From Lysobacterales bacterium (lineage in GTDB: Bacteria > Pseudomonadota > Gammaproteobacteria > Xanthomonadales > SZUA-38), in contig JANQOZ010000027.1 in the NCBI GenBank assembly GCA_028285525.1, positions 186,001 through 250,000 of the forward strand: a stretch of 64,000 nt of DNA, written 5' to 3'. The position numbers and the translations under genes were made by a program. The notes beneath the pieces were generated by a model, which had not been told where the DNA came from, did not search any database, and saw only the letters and a program-made list of their open reading frames with translations. This document shows positions 18,018 to 26,231 of the stretch, one piece after another (within the stretch, counting starts at the first letter, position 1; each line of letters starts with the position of its first letter).

Positions 18018-20528
18018 ATGCTGAAACCGACGACGGACCTTCGTTCAAGAACGGGTCGGGCGGCGCTACCGCTGACTGCCGTGCTGGTCTGGATGCTTGC
18101 CGGATGCGCCGAACAGGCGTCTGAGACGGCCGAAGAAAATGCTGCGGCAAGCGGCGAAAGTGCGGCCGCGGCAGGCGATGCGCCACCGCAGGACCCCACC
18201 CTGCTGAAACATATGGCCGCCATGCAGAATCGCCCCGGCGTCACAGAGCTCGGCTGGCGTGAGTCCCGGGAGCCCGTGGCGGGTGTGGATGAGCCCCGCA
18301 GTCTCGGCGAAGCGGGGACCTTTGCTGCCCCCGAAGCGCTGGAGAAGGCAGTCGCTTACCATCGCGAACACAACGGGCTGGGCCTGCTGGTCTGGCATGA
18401 CGGCAAGCTGGTGGCCGAGGAATTTGCCGACAGCTTCAGCCCCACCCAGCACTTCTCGACCTTTTCGATGCACAAAAGCGTGCTGGCGATGGCCATCGCC
18501 GTGGCGGTGGAAGACGGCATTATCAGCAGCGTCGACGATCCGATCGGCACCTACGTCGAGGAGTGGGCTGACGATCCGCGCGGCGCCATCACGCTGCGGC
18601 ACTTTCTGACCCACAGCAGCGGCATGGCTCACTACTCCTTTACGAGCGGAAACCCCAAGGGGGCCAACCTCGCGCTGTCGTCCAAGATCAGCGAGACCGC
18701 CCTCAGCTACCCGCAGGACAAGCCCGCCGGCACGGAGTTCAACTACAACAACGTCAACAGCCAGCTCGTCGGCGTCGCGCTGGAGCGGGCGCTGGCCGGT
18801 CAGGGAAAGCGTTACGCCGAGTATCTCGCCGAGCGCCTCTGGGTGCCCCTGGGCAATTCGCCCGCGTCACTCTGGATGGAAGCACCGGGCGGAAGTCCGC
18901 GGTTTTTCTCAGGTCTTGAGGCCGGCCTTGCCGACTGGCTGCGGGTGGGCCTCCTGCTGCTGAACAACGGCTCGATCGGTGACACCACTATCCTGCAGCC
19001 TGAATCGGTGGCCATGCTGACAAGCGCCAGCGAGCTTAACGCGGCCTACGGCATGCATATCTGGCGCGGCGAAAAATGGGAGGCGCAGCGCCGATACGGC
19101 CCTACCACCCAGGCTACCGTGCCTCACGAGGCGCCTTACCTGGCGCCGGACGTGGTCTACTTCGACGGCTTTGGCGGGCAGCGTGTCTACGTGGTGCCGT
19201 CAGCCCGGCTGGTGATCGCCCGCGGCGGCGAGGTGGATATGACTTACGACGATTCGGTGGTCGTCAACAGCCTGCTGCGCGGTCTAATCGACGCGCGAAT
19301 CACCGAGGCCAAGCGTCAGTTTGACGCTGGCGACGGTGACGAAGCCTACGACCGGCGCTTCGGCCGGCTGCTCGAAGAAGCGCAGGCGGGTCGCGGTTTG
19401 GCCGGTTATGACTCGCTTATTCCGCTCCCGGGAGCCACCGAGGTCACGCCGCTGCCGCGGGCCTCAACACCCGCCGGCTGGCTGGATGACGACACGCGCG
19501 GCTGGCTCGACGCCTTTGGCGCCGGCAACAACTCCAGCGCCATCATGATCTGGCACGACGGAGAGGTGGTTTATGAAAACTACTTCAATGGCGCCAACCC
19601 CGAAACGCTGGTGGTATCGCGGTCGCTCGCCAAGCCGATCACCATCATGGCGGTGGGCCGGGCACTTCAGGAAGGGTTTATCCCTTCACTGGACCAGCCG
19701 GTGGACGAGGTCTTTTACGAGTGGGAGGACAGCGACAAGTCTTCCATGACGCTGCGCCATCTGCTGCAGATGCGTTCCGGGCTCGCCAGACAGGGCAACT
19801 CCATGGAGCCGGATCACTACCTCAATCGCGCCTACCTGCATCCGTACCACATCGAAGTGATCCTTCACGAGTATCCGCTGACCCACCCGCCGGGAAGCCG
19901 CTACGACTACTCCAACGCCAACAGCGAGGTCATCGCGCCCTTTATCGAGCGCAGCACCGGCCGGCGTTACGAGCAGTGGGTGAGCGAAGCGGTGCTCGAA
20001 CCCCTGGGCGCTGCCGGCGGTGAAATCTGGGTCAACCGCGAAGACGGGATCACCCACTCAGGCTGCTGCGCCCTGCTCCCGGCTGAGTCTTACCTGCGCC
20101 TGTCGGTGCTAGTGATGAACGACGGCATGTGGGAAGGCGAGCGTTTGCTGCCGGAGGGGTTCATCGACGAGATCACCACCGCGACCGAATACAACGTGCA
20201 CACCGGTATGGGGATGTACGTCGCCGGGCCCTACATCAGCAACCGCGGCGCGGCGAACCCCGATATTCCCTACGGCCACACCCTGCACTCCGAGCCTTAC
20301 CTGGACAAAGACCTGTTTCTTTATGACGGCAACGGGCATCAGGTCAGCTATCACATTCCACGCCACAACATGATCATCATGCGCGTGGGCGTGCGGCCAC
20401 CAAAGGACATCACCTGGGACAACAGCGAGCTGCCAAACTACGTACTTAGACAGTACGCTGAAGCTACGGGCGCGGAGCTGGTGCCGCAGGCAGGTTCCGA
20501 GCAGAGCGCAGCGGTCGGCGCGAACTGA
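18018..20528 (+). CDS. Tandem two-domain serine hydrolase (beta-lactamase family) lipoprotein
   Basis: 836 residues from ATG 18018; an upstream ATG at 17982 overlaps the previous stop and is possible. A signal peptide ends in lipobox WMLAGC, then an Ala/Glu-rich linker. Two complete PF00144 domains follow. Domain A (about 90-430) has S150-M-H-K153 and YNN in FNYNNVNSQ; domain B (about 460-820) has S536-L-A-K539 and YSN in YDYSNANSE. Both keep a glycine-rich third motif (GFGGQ and GNGHQ). Domain A is closest to the single-domain enzyme at 504. Such a fusion of two apparently active hydrolases is uncommon. Periplasm-facing ester or amide hydrolysis is predicted. Confidence 0.9.
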   Translation: MLKPTTDLRSRTGRAALPLTAVLVWMLAGCAEQASETAEENAAASGESAAAAGDAPPQDPTLLKHMAAMQNRPGVTELGWRESREPVAGVDEPRSLGEAGTFAAPEALEKAVAYHREHNGLGLLVWHDGKLVAEEFADSFSPTQHFSTFSMHKSVLAMAIAVAVEDGIISSVDDPIGTYVEEWADDPRGAITLRHFLTHSSGMAHYSFTSGNPKGANLALSSKISETALSYPQDKPAGTEFNYNNVNSQLVGVALERALAGQGKRYAEYLAERLWVPLGNSPASLWMEAPGGSPRFFSGLEAGLADWLRVGLLLLNNGSIGDTTILQPESVAMLTSASELNAAYGMHIWRGEKWEAQRRYGPTTQATVPHEAPYLAPDVVYFDGFGGQRVYVVPSARLVIARGGEVDMTYDDSVVVNSLLRGLIDARITEAKRQFDAGDGDEAYDRRFGRLLEEAQAGRGLAGYDSLIPLPGATEVTPLPRASTPAGWLDDDTRGWLDAFGAGNNSSAIMIWHDGEVVYENYFNGANPETLVVSRSLAKPITIMAVGRALQEGFIPSLDQPVDEVFYEWEDSDKSSMTLRHLLQMRSGLARQGNSMEPDHYLNRAYLHPYHIEVILHEYPLTHPPGSRYDYSNANSEVIAPFIERSTGRRYEQWVSEAVLEPLGAAGGEIWVNREDGITHSGCCALLPAESYLRLSVLVMNDGMWEGERLLPEGFIDEITTATEYNVHTGMGMYVAGPYISNRGAANPDIPYGHTLHSEPYLDKDLFLYDGNGHQVSYHIPRHNMIIMRVGVRPPKDITWDNSELPNYVLRQYAEATGAELVPQAGSEQSAAVGAN

Positions 20529-20559
20529 GGTCTAATGCCGGCCGTTGGGGCGTCGCCTG

Positions 20560-21963
20560 TCAGGCGGCCTCTACGGCAGCCTGCGCGGCCGCGGATTCGC
20601 CGGCCAGACGGCCGAGGGTAGTGGCGGTCAGCAGGCCGTTGCCCGCCATGTAGCCCCAGCAGGAGGGTCCGGAAATGCCGCGGGCGGCACCGCCCCCGGC
20701 AAACAGATTGGGTAGCGGCGTCCCGGTCTCGTCCAGGACGCGCGCGTTCTCATCCACCACCAGCCCGCCCTGGGTGTGAAACAGCGCGCCGGTGACCCGC
20801 ACCGCGTAAAACGGGCCGGTCAGAGCCGGCCGCGACGCAAACACCCGGCCGAACTCGTCAGGCTCGCCGGCTTCGGTAAGCTGAGCCACCGCGGCAGCGG
20901 TCTCGATGAGTCCCTGAGCATCAATCCCCGTCAGTTCGGCGAGCGCCTCCAGCGTCGGCGCCGTTCGCACGGCCTTGGCCTTGAGCGCGTCGCGGTAGTC
21001 GTCGAACTCTTCCATCAACTCGTGGAGGCGCTGGTCATAAATTGTATAGGCCACGTGTCCGGGCTGGCGTAGAACGTCCACCGCCTGTTCGGAGTAGCCG
21101 CGCGACTCATTGGAAAATCGACGACCGTCTCGGTTCACCTGAAACCCGCCTTCCATAATGACCGGCCACAGAATCGGGATGGCGTGCCCATCGGCGAGCC
21201 CGCCGTGACCTTGATAGGCGGACATGTCCGCAACGGCAGCGCCGAGCTCCTGGCCCCAGTCGATCGCATCACCCTTGTTGCCCGGATGACCAAAAAACAC
21301 GCCTTCAGCTATTTCTGGCATGTAGCGCGCAACCTTTTCCGGGTCACCGGCAAACCCGCAGCAGGCGAGGATCAGCGATTCACAGCCGACGTCTTCGACG
21401 CTGCCGTCGGGTCGCTGACAGCGCACGCCGCGAACCGTTTTTGTCTCGTCCGCAAACACGTGCGTGACCTGGGCCTGAGTGAGAATGCCAGCGCCGGCGT
21501 CCTCGGCGGCCTGCTGCAGGGCACCCATCAGCTCCGCTCCAGTTCGATTAGGGGTGCCGTGCATTCGCTTTACGCTGTGTCCGGGGTAGAGAAAGCTGTC
21601 GACGAGCGACAGGGGCACGCCGGACTCGTGAAGCCAGTCGACGGTGCGCGCAGAAGCTTCGGCCAGGGCGCGAACCACCCCTTCGTCGGTTTCGCCCCGC
21701 GTCTTTTTCATGACATCGCTGGTGAACAGTTCCGCGCTGTCGGTGATGCCTGCCGCCTGCTGCAGTGCGCTCCCGGCTGCGGGGATCAGTCCGGTGGACA
21801 TCGCGGTGGTGCCCAGCGGCGTGGGATCACGCTCAAGCACCAGCGTCTCGACCCCGCTCTGGGCGGCGGCCAGCGCGGCCGACAGGCCGCAGCCACCGGC
21901 GCCGACGATCACAACGGGAACCTCGAAGCCGAACTCAGCTTCGCTGACGGACAGGACGGACAT
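20560..21963 (-). CDS. FAD-dependent dehydrogenase, fumarate reductase / ketosteroid dehydrogenase-like
   Basis: 467 residues. It has the dinucleotide-binding motif VVIVGAGGCGLSAALAA near residue 16, an inserted substrate cap with MHGTPNRTGAEL (about 135), RRFSNESRGY (about 285) and the closing FAD motif LFAGGGAARGISG near 425. It belongs to the fumarate reductase/succinate dehydrogenase flavoprotein fold that includes 3-ketosteroid delta-1-dehydrogenases and urocanate or tricarballylate dehydrogenases. It has no Tat or Sec signal, so it is cytoplasmic. Its ATG lies three bases after the stop of methyltransferase partner 3, forming the operon methyltransferase 3 - partner 3 - flavoprotein. 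It probably introduces or reduces a C=C bond in the pathway intermediate. Confidence 0.88.
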   Translation of the reverse strand: MSVLSVSEAEFGFEVPVVIVGAGGCGLSAALAAAQSGVETLVLERDPTPLGTTAMSTGLIPAAGSALQQAAGITDSAELFTSDVMKKTRGETDEGVVRALAEASARTVDWLHESGVPLSLVDSFLYPGHSVKRMHGTPNRTGAELMGALQQAAEDAGAGILTQAQVTHVFADETKTVRGVRCQRPDGSVEDVGCESLILACCGFAGDPEKVARYMPEIAEGVFFGHPGNKGDAIDWGQELGAAVADMSAYQGHGGLADGHAIPILWPVIMEGGFQVNRDGRRFSNESRGYSEQAVDVLRQPGHVAYTIYDQRLHELMEEFDDYRDALKAKAVRTAPTLEALAELTGIDAQGLIETAAAVAQLTEAGEPDEFGRVFASRPALTGPFYAVRVTGALFHTQGGLVVDENARVLDETGTPLPNLFAGGGAARGISGPSCWGYMAGNGLLTATTLGRLAGESAAAQAAVEAA

Positions 21964-21966
21964 CGA

Positions 21967-22203
21967 CTACTCAGCTTCCAGCGTCGGGGCCAGCACCCTT
22001 GAGATAAAAGCCTTGCGCTCCTCGTCGAGACGCTCGGTCAGCGCAGCGTCAGGCTGCATCCGATCAACCTTGTCCGCGACGTCCACGCCGGCCTCGGCCA
22101 GCGCCTGTTCGAGCACTGCCGCCCGGTCTTTGACCACCCACAGTTCGTGCATCAGGTTGAGCACAACCTGGAAGGTCGCCTTGTCCACCGACTGGGAGGA
22201 CAC
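21967..22203 (-). CDS. Small helical partner protein of methyltransferase 3
   Basis: 78 residues, GTG start two bases after the methyltransferase stop. It is the shortest of three homologues: it lacks the KG...DDP leader but keeps VDK...HELWVVKDRAAVLEQ, MQPDAALTERLDEER and KAFISRVL, which align with both other copies (D-K/Q, K/R-D-R, L-E, P-D-x-A, R/K-x2-F-x2-R). Fully helical prediction, no transmembrane segment. Conservation of the partner next to a divergent methyltransferase copy argues that the pairing is functional. It sits between the methyltransferase and a flavoprotein, as in copy 2. Confidence 0.85.
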   Translation of the reverse strand: MSSQSVDKATFQVVLNLMHELWVVKDRAAVLEQALAEAGVDVADKVDRMQPDAALTERLDEERKAFISRVLAPTLEAE

Positions 22204-22205
22204 GA

Positions 22206-23234
22206 TCAGGCCGCCGGCTTGCGGGCGATGGTGACCCAGGGGTATTGACGCTCACCCAGGCCGTAGGAGCGGGCGTCTTCAAAGCCCAGCTCGGTGGCCA
22301 GCGCCGCAAGATCCAGGCTGGCCGCTTCGCGCCAGTAGGGTTCCCCGCCGCGCAGGGCGCCGGCGTTGGCACGCCACTGGGCGATACGCGGCATAGCGCG
22401 GAAGGGCTGTACGTCACTCATAAACACCACGCCGCCCGGCTCGAGCAGCCGGAACGCTTCGACAAAAACCGCCCGGGTCGCCCGGGCCGGCAGCTCGTGG
22501 AGCAGGATGTAGGAGGTCACCAGGTCGAAGCTGCTGTCGGGCAGCCCGGTCTCTTCGGCGCTGGCCTGAATCAGCCGCCAGCTCGCGCCTCGCTCGTTGC
22601 CGAAGCGCTGCGCCTGCTCCAGCATGGGAAGCCCCGGCTCAACACCGGTGATGGCAGCCTCGGGGAACGCCTCGGCGAGGGCGACCGTGAAGTGCCCGCT
22701 GGAGGTACCCATTTCCAGTATGTTGCTGAACTTGCGGTCACCGAGCTCGTTCAGCACGTCGCGCCGCTGCTTGAAGATGCCGCCCGGAAAATTTTTGGCG
22801 ACATACTTGGGGTGAATGAGCTCACCGTGAACAAAACCCTGGTGCTCTCGAACCCAGCCCCCGGTGGTGCGATGAAAATCCACGCCCACCCAGTAGTCCG
22901 GTGGCTCATAGCCTGGGCGGGTTTCAATCTGAGTACCGCCCTGGCGCAGACGCTCAAACTCGGGCTCCAGCTCCGGCTGAATCTCCTTGAACGCATCGAA
23001 GGTGATTTCGCCGTGGGTGGTCGCCGACCATTCCCCCATCGCGAGAAGGAACTGCTGCTGAGGGTTATCCCCCAGACGCTGTTCCATCATCTCGAGCTGT
23101 TCGTCGAAGTCTTCCGGCAGCTCCACGTCCGCGATCTTCGCTCCAACCGCTGCGCTGAGCTTCATGCCCATCGCGCCCATGTCGGCCGCAAAATCGATCG
23201 CCGACCGGCCTCGTTGGCGTAACTCAAATTCCAT
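22206..23234 (-). CDS. Class I SAM-dependent methyltransferase (copy 3, divergent)
   Basis: 342 residues from ATG 23234, chosen because AGGAG lies eight bases upstream; the frame extends to 23330 without a good ribosome site. It keeps the family architecture: a helical N-terminal region, VDFHRTTGGWV near 117, SAM motif I ILEMGTSSGHF near 171, acidic GVEPGLP, and FDLVTSYILLHE. The Cys of motif I in copies 1 and 2 is replaced by Thr, and the N-terminal 110 residues differ strongly, suggesting a different acceptor. First gene of a three-gene operon, divergent from the GPH transporter at 23520 with the best copy of the regulatory element between them. Confidence 0.88.
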   Translation of the reverse strand: MEFELRQRGRSAIDFAADMGAMGMKLSAAVGAKIADVELPEDFDEQLEMMEQRLGDNPQQQFLLAMGEWSATTHGEITFDAFKEIQPELEPEFERLRQGGTQIETRPGYEPPDYWVGVDFHRTTGGWVREHQGFVHGELIHPKYVAKNFPGGIFKQRRDVLNELGDRKFSNILEMGTSSGHFTVALAEAFPEAAITGVEPGLPMLEQAQRFGNERGASWRLIQASAEETGLPDSSFDLVTSYILLHELPARATRAVFVEAFRLLEPGGVVFMSDVQPFRAMPRIAQWRANAGALRGGEPYWREAASLDLAALATELGFEDARSYGLGERQYPWVTIARKPAA

Positions 23235-23326
23235 AAAACTTGCTCCTGCAGAAGACTTTTTGCCGTGACTCGGCGAGTGAGCATAAGTGTGACTAACCCG
23301 CTGAGCGCAGGCAACAAACTCCTGCA

Positions 23327-23400
23327 TCAATTTCGCGATAGCTGCTATAAATATTCGTAATAGGCGAGCAGCAAATAAAAATGCTAAAAAATAAAGCTCG
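23327..23400. promoter_or_regulatory. Divergent promoter region with TAGC-T-GCTA palindrome and AT-rich nested repeat
   Basis: TCAATTTCGCGATAGCTGCT (23327-23346) continues as ATAAATATTCG; ATAGC-T-GCTAT (23338-23348) is a perfect inverted repeat. Downstream, CGAGC (23365-23369) and GCTCG (23396-23400) enclose a very AT-rich segment that also contains AGCA...TGCT. This lies between methyltransferase 3 (-) and the GPH transporter (+) and is the most AT-rich gap of the island. Confidence 0.6.
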
Positions 23401-23519
23401 CTGATTTCGTCGCCCAGCCAGTCCCGGCGGCCGCCCTGAAGAAGTTGGGGTAATCAGGTTCATCATCAACGGCAGACCGCTAAACCGGCTGCGCAAACGG
23501 CACCGGAATCCCCGACACC

Positions 23520-24935
23520 ATGAGCGAAAAAGAACACGTTCTTCCCGCACGGCTGAAGCTTTTCTGGGGCAGCGGCGCCATGGGCGTAGCGATGCTGATG
23601 AACGGCGTCTCGTTTCTGATTCTGATCTACCTGGTCAGCGTCCTGAAGCTCGATCCGGCGCTCGCCGGAACGCTGGTGTTTTTGTCGAAAATCATCGACG
23701 CCATCAGCGACCCGATTGTGGGCATGCTCAGCGACCGTTCGACGTTTAAGTCCGGGCGCCGACGACCGTTCATGTTCATCGGTGCCTTCCTGGCCGCCAG
23801 CTCGTTTGGCTTTCTGTTTGCGATCCCTGAGTTCGAAAGCCAGACCGTGACCGCCGCCTACGCGTTCGGATGCCTGGTTTTCTACACCATCGGCTACACC
23901 GTGTTTAACGTCCCCTACATGGCGATGTCGGCGGAGATGACCGACGGCTATGAGGAACGGACCTCACTGCACGGTTACCGGGTGGCCTTTGTATCCCTGG
24001 GCAGCGCGCTGGCGGTAGCCGGCGCACCCTTTGTGCTGGAACTACTCGGTCAAAGCCGGGAGTCGTACGCGATCATCGCCGTGGGCATGTCGGTGATCAT
24101 CTTTCTGTCGCTGATCGCCTGCTGGGCAGGCACCGGGAGCGCCCGAACCGTCGAGCGGGTGCACAGCCGACATAATTTTCTCAGCCAGGCGTCGCTGCTG
24201 TTTTCCAACCGTCACTTCGTTACGCTGATTTCGGTCAAAGCGCTGCAGCTGGTCGGCATCATGAGCACAGCCTCGGTGTCGTTCATCTTTTTCAAGCAGT
24301 ACGTGGGCATGGACCTGCGCTACTTTGCCGCCGCGTCCATTGTCAGCACGCTGACCACGCTGATTGCGGTCCCCCTCGTGAAGCGACTCGCCGCCAGAAT
24401 CGGCAAGAAAATGGCCTACTTTCTGAGTGCCGGCCTGACTGCCCTGGTAAATCTGAGCTGGATGCTGGTCGACCCAGCGCCACCCATGGACGAATTTCTG
24501 CCCGGCTTCTTCCTGCGTATGGCCCTCTCCGGGGTCACCATCGCCGGCAACGTGATGCTCGCGATGTCGATGCTCACCGACACCATCGAATACGACGCCC
24601 GGGTCACCGGCATGCGCCGGGAAGGCATCTACGCGGCGATGTACAGCTTTGTTGAGAAGCTGGCGGCGGCGCTTGCACCGTTTATCGTGGGCTGGGCTCT
24701 GGCGTTCGCCGGCTACGACAAGTCGCTGGGTGCTGACGAGCTGCAGACCGGCAGCGCCCTGTTCGGCATTATGTTCGGCAAGGCTTACCTTCCCGCTATC
24801 ATGATCGGGCTCAGCATGTTTGTGCTGTTGTTCTTCAAGCTGGACAAAGAGACCCTGCACAACACGCCCAAGGCTGCACCACAGCCGTCACCCCAGGGAC
24901 AGGCACCCGCACAGCCCGTGCCCGGTCAGACTTAG
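23520..24935 (+). CDS. MFS transporter, glycoside-pentoside-hexuronide (GPH) cation symporter type
   Basis: 471 residues with 12 hydrophobic segments. It has the GPH-type features KIIDAISDPIVGMLSDRS near residue 58 and FNVPYMAMSAEMTDGYEERT near 130-150, and a proline/glutamine-rich cytoplasmic tail (about 450-471). GPH carriers import sugars, glycosides and uronates with Na+ or H+; relatives in marine bacteria also sit in steroid or terpenoid islands. It is divergent from methyltransferase 3. If the island's substrate is glycosylated, this is the obvious importer, but no glycosidase gene is visible in the window. Confidence 0.9.
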   Translation: MSEKEHVLPARLKLFWGSGAMGVAMLMNGVSFLILIYLVSVLKLDPALAGTLVFLSKIIDAISDPIVGMLSDRSTFKSGRRRPFMFIGAFLAASSFGFLFAIPEFESQTVTAAYAFGCLVFYTIGYTVFNVPYMAMSAEMTDGYEERTSLHGYRVAFVSLGSALAVAGAPFVLELLGQSRESYAIIAVGMSVIIFLSLIACWAGTGSARTVERVHSRHNFLSQASLLFSNRHFVTLISVKALQLVGIMSTASVSFIFFKQYVGMDLRYFAAASIVSTLTTLIAVPLVKRLAARIGKKMAYFLSAGLTALVNLSWMLVDPAPPMDEFLPGFFLRMALSGVTIAGNVMLAMSMLTDTIEYDARVTGMRREGIYAAMYSFVEKLAAALAPFIVGWALAFAGYDKSLGADELQTGSALFGIMFGKAYLPAIMIGLSMFVLLFFKLDKETLHNTPKAAPQPSPQGQAPAQPVPGQT

Positions 24936-24942
24936 CGTCGTA

Positions 24943-26139
24943 TCACGGCGCAGCTGTCGACCGGCGCCGGGCCGCACGCACCTGCCCAAACGCCAGCCAG
25001 CCTGGGAGCAGCAGCAGCAGCGACCCCAGAAGAAACGGTGTTTCGATACTGACCCGAGCGAACGCATAGCCGCTGAACAGGGGCGTGATGCTCCGAGCGA
25101 GGTTTGACGCCCCCTGGAAGACACCCAGCGCCGCGCCGCGTTTGTCGTCCCCAGCGGCTTTCGACGCGAGACTGTTGGATGTCGGGATGAAGATACTGAA
25201 GGCGACGGCCAGCACCACGGTAGAGCCGATAAACCAGGTCTTGGTGTCCGCCGTACCGAGGATGATCAGCCCAGCTCCGTAGAGAACCACCGACAGCATG
25301 ACGGTGCCCCACTCGCCGAGAACCGGCACAATCCGGCTCACCGCGACTCCCTGCAGTACCGCATTGATGACGCCGAGCATGGCGAACAGCAGTCCAATTT
25401 CCTCAGGCCCGGAGCCGATTCTGGCGTTGGCAAACAGCGCAAAGGTGGAGTCGAAAATCCCCAGCGCGCCTGCGAAACAGAAGTTGATCAAAGTGATGCG
25501 CCGCAGCGCCGGGAGCCTGAGCATGGTCAGCAGATCTCCGAGCAGTCGCCCCGAAGCCCCCTGTGCCACCCGCAATGCCAGACGACTTTCCTTCGGCAGT
25601 GTCTCGGTGAAGAACACCAGCGTAATCAGCCCAGCCAGCAGGCTCATTGCCGCGGCCACCATGCCGAGCAGAAAATAGTCGGCGGTTGCGGGATCGTCAC
25701 CGGCGAGCGCGCCGCCCAGCACGGGGCCGGCGATCAGCCCGAGCGAAAAGGACACGCCGATTCGGGCCATCGCCCCGGCGCGTCCCTCCAGCGAACTGGT
25801 GTCGGAGGCAACCGCAAACGCCACGGGCGCAATACCGGTCATCAAGCCGCCGACGATCCGCGACAGAAACAGCAGCTCAAGCGTGTCGGCCAGCGCCAGC
25901 ATGACAAACGACAGCGCGGAGCCGAGAAGGGAAATCAGCAGAACCGGCTTGCGGCCGATGCGGTCGCTCAGCCAGCCCCAGAAAGGGCTCGAGAGAAACT
26001 GGCCGAACGCAAAAACCGCGATCAGCATGGTGATGAACTCGGGCGACGCCCCGACCCGCTGACCAAAAAAGGGAAACAGCGGTATGACGATCCCCACGCC
26101 GATCAGGCAAACGAACAGCACAACCGGGACAATAATCAT
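24943..26139 (-). CDS. MFS transporter, MdtG/TetA-like drug-proton antiporter type
   Basis: 398 residues, 12 hydrophobic segments, with the MFS motif A FWGWLSDRIGRKPVLL near 57-75 and motif C-like GLIAGPVLGGALAG near 133-147, which marks antiporters (exporters). It is the last gene of the minus-strand operon that begins at 29781, separated from the fibrillin-like gene by about 90 bp containing a hairpin. It converges with the GPH gene with only 7 bp between stops. Export of a pathway product or toxic intermediate is the most natural reading. Confidence 0.9.
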   Translation of the reverse strand: MIIVPVVLFVCLIGVGIVIPLFPFFGQRVGASPEFITMLIAVFAFGQFLSSPFWGWLSDRIGRKPVLLISLLGSALSFVMLALADTLELLFLSRIVGGLMTGIAPVAFAVASDTSSLEGRAGAMARIGVSFSLGLIAGPVLGGALAGDDPATADYFLLGMVAAAMSLLAGLITLVFFTETLPKESRLALRVAQGASGRLLGDLLTMLRLPALRRITLINFCFAGALGIFDSTFALFANARIGSGPEEIGLLFAMLGVINAVLQGVAVSRIVPVLGEWGTVMLSVVLYGAGLIILGTADTKTWFIGSTVVLAVAFSIFIPTSNSLASKAAGDDKRGAALGVFQGASNLARSITPLFSGYAFARVSIETPFLLGSLLLLLPGWLAFGQVRAARRRSTAAP

Positions 26140-26164
26140 AAGTGCAGCATCGGTGTGCGGGCCT

Positions 26165-26184
26165 GCCCCCGCAGTCGCGGGGGC
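26165..26184. other. GC-rich hairpin within the monooxygenase operon
   Basis: GCCCCCGC (26165-26172), loop AGTC, GCGGGGGC (26177-26184). There is no T-tract on the minus strand. It lies between the fibrillin-like gene and the downstream MFS gene and could stabilise the upstream message or reduce read-through. Confidence 0.5.
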
Positions 26185-26231
26185 GTGGCTGTTGGGGTTA
26201 GCGCAGCGTCAGACGCTGGCGCTCTTGCGGG

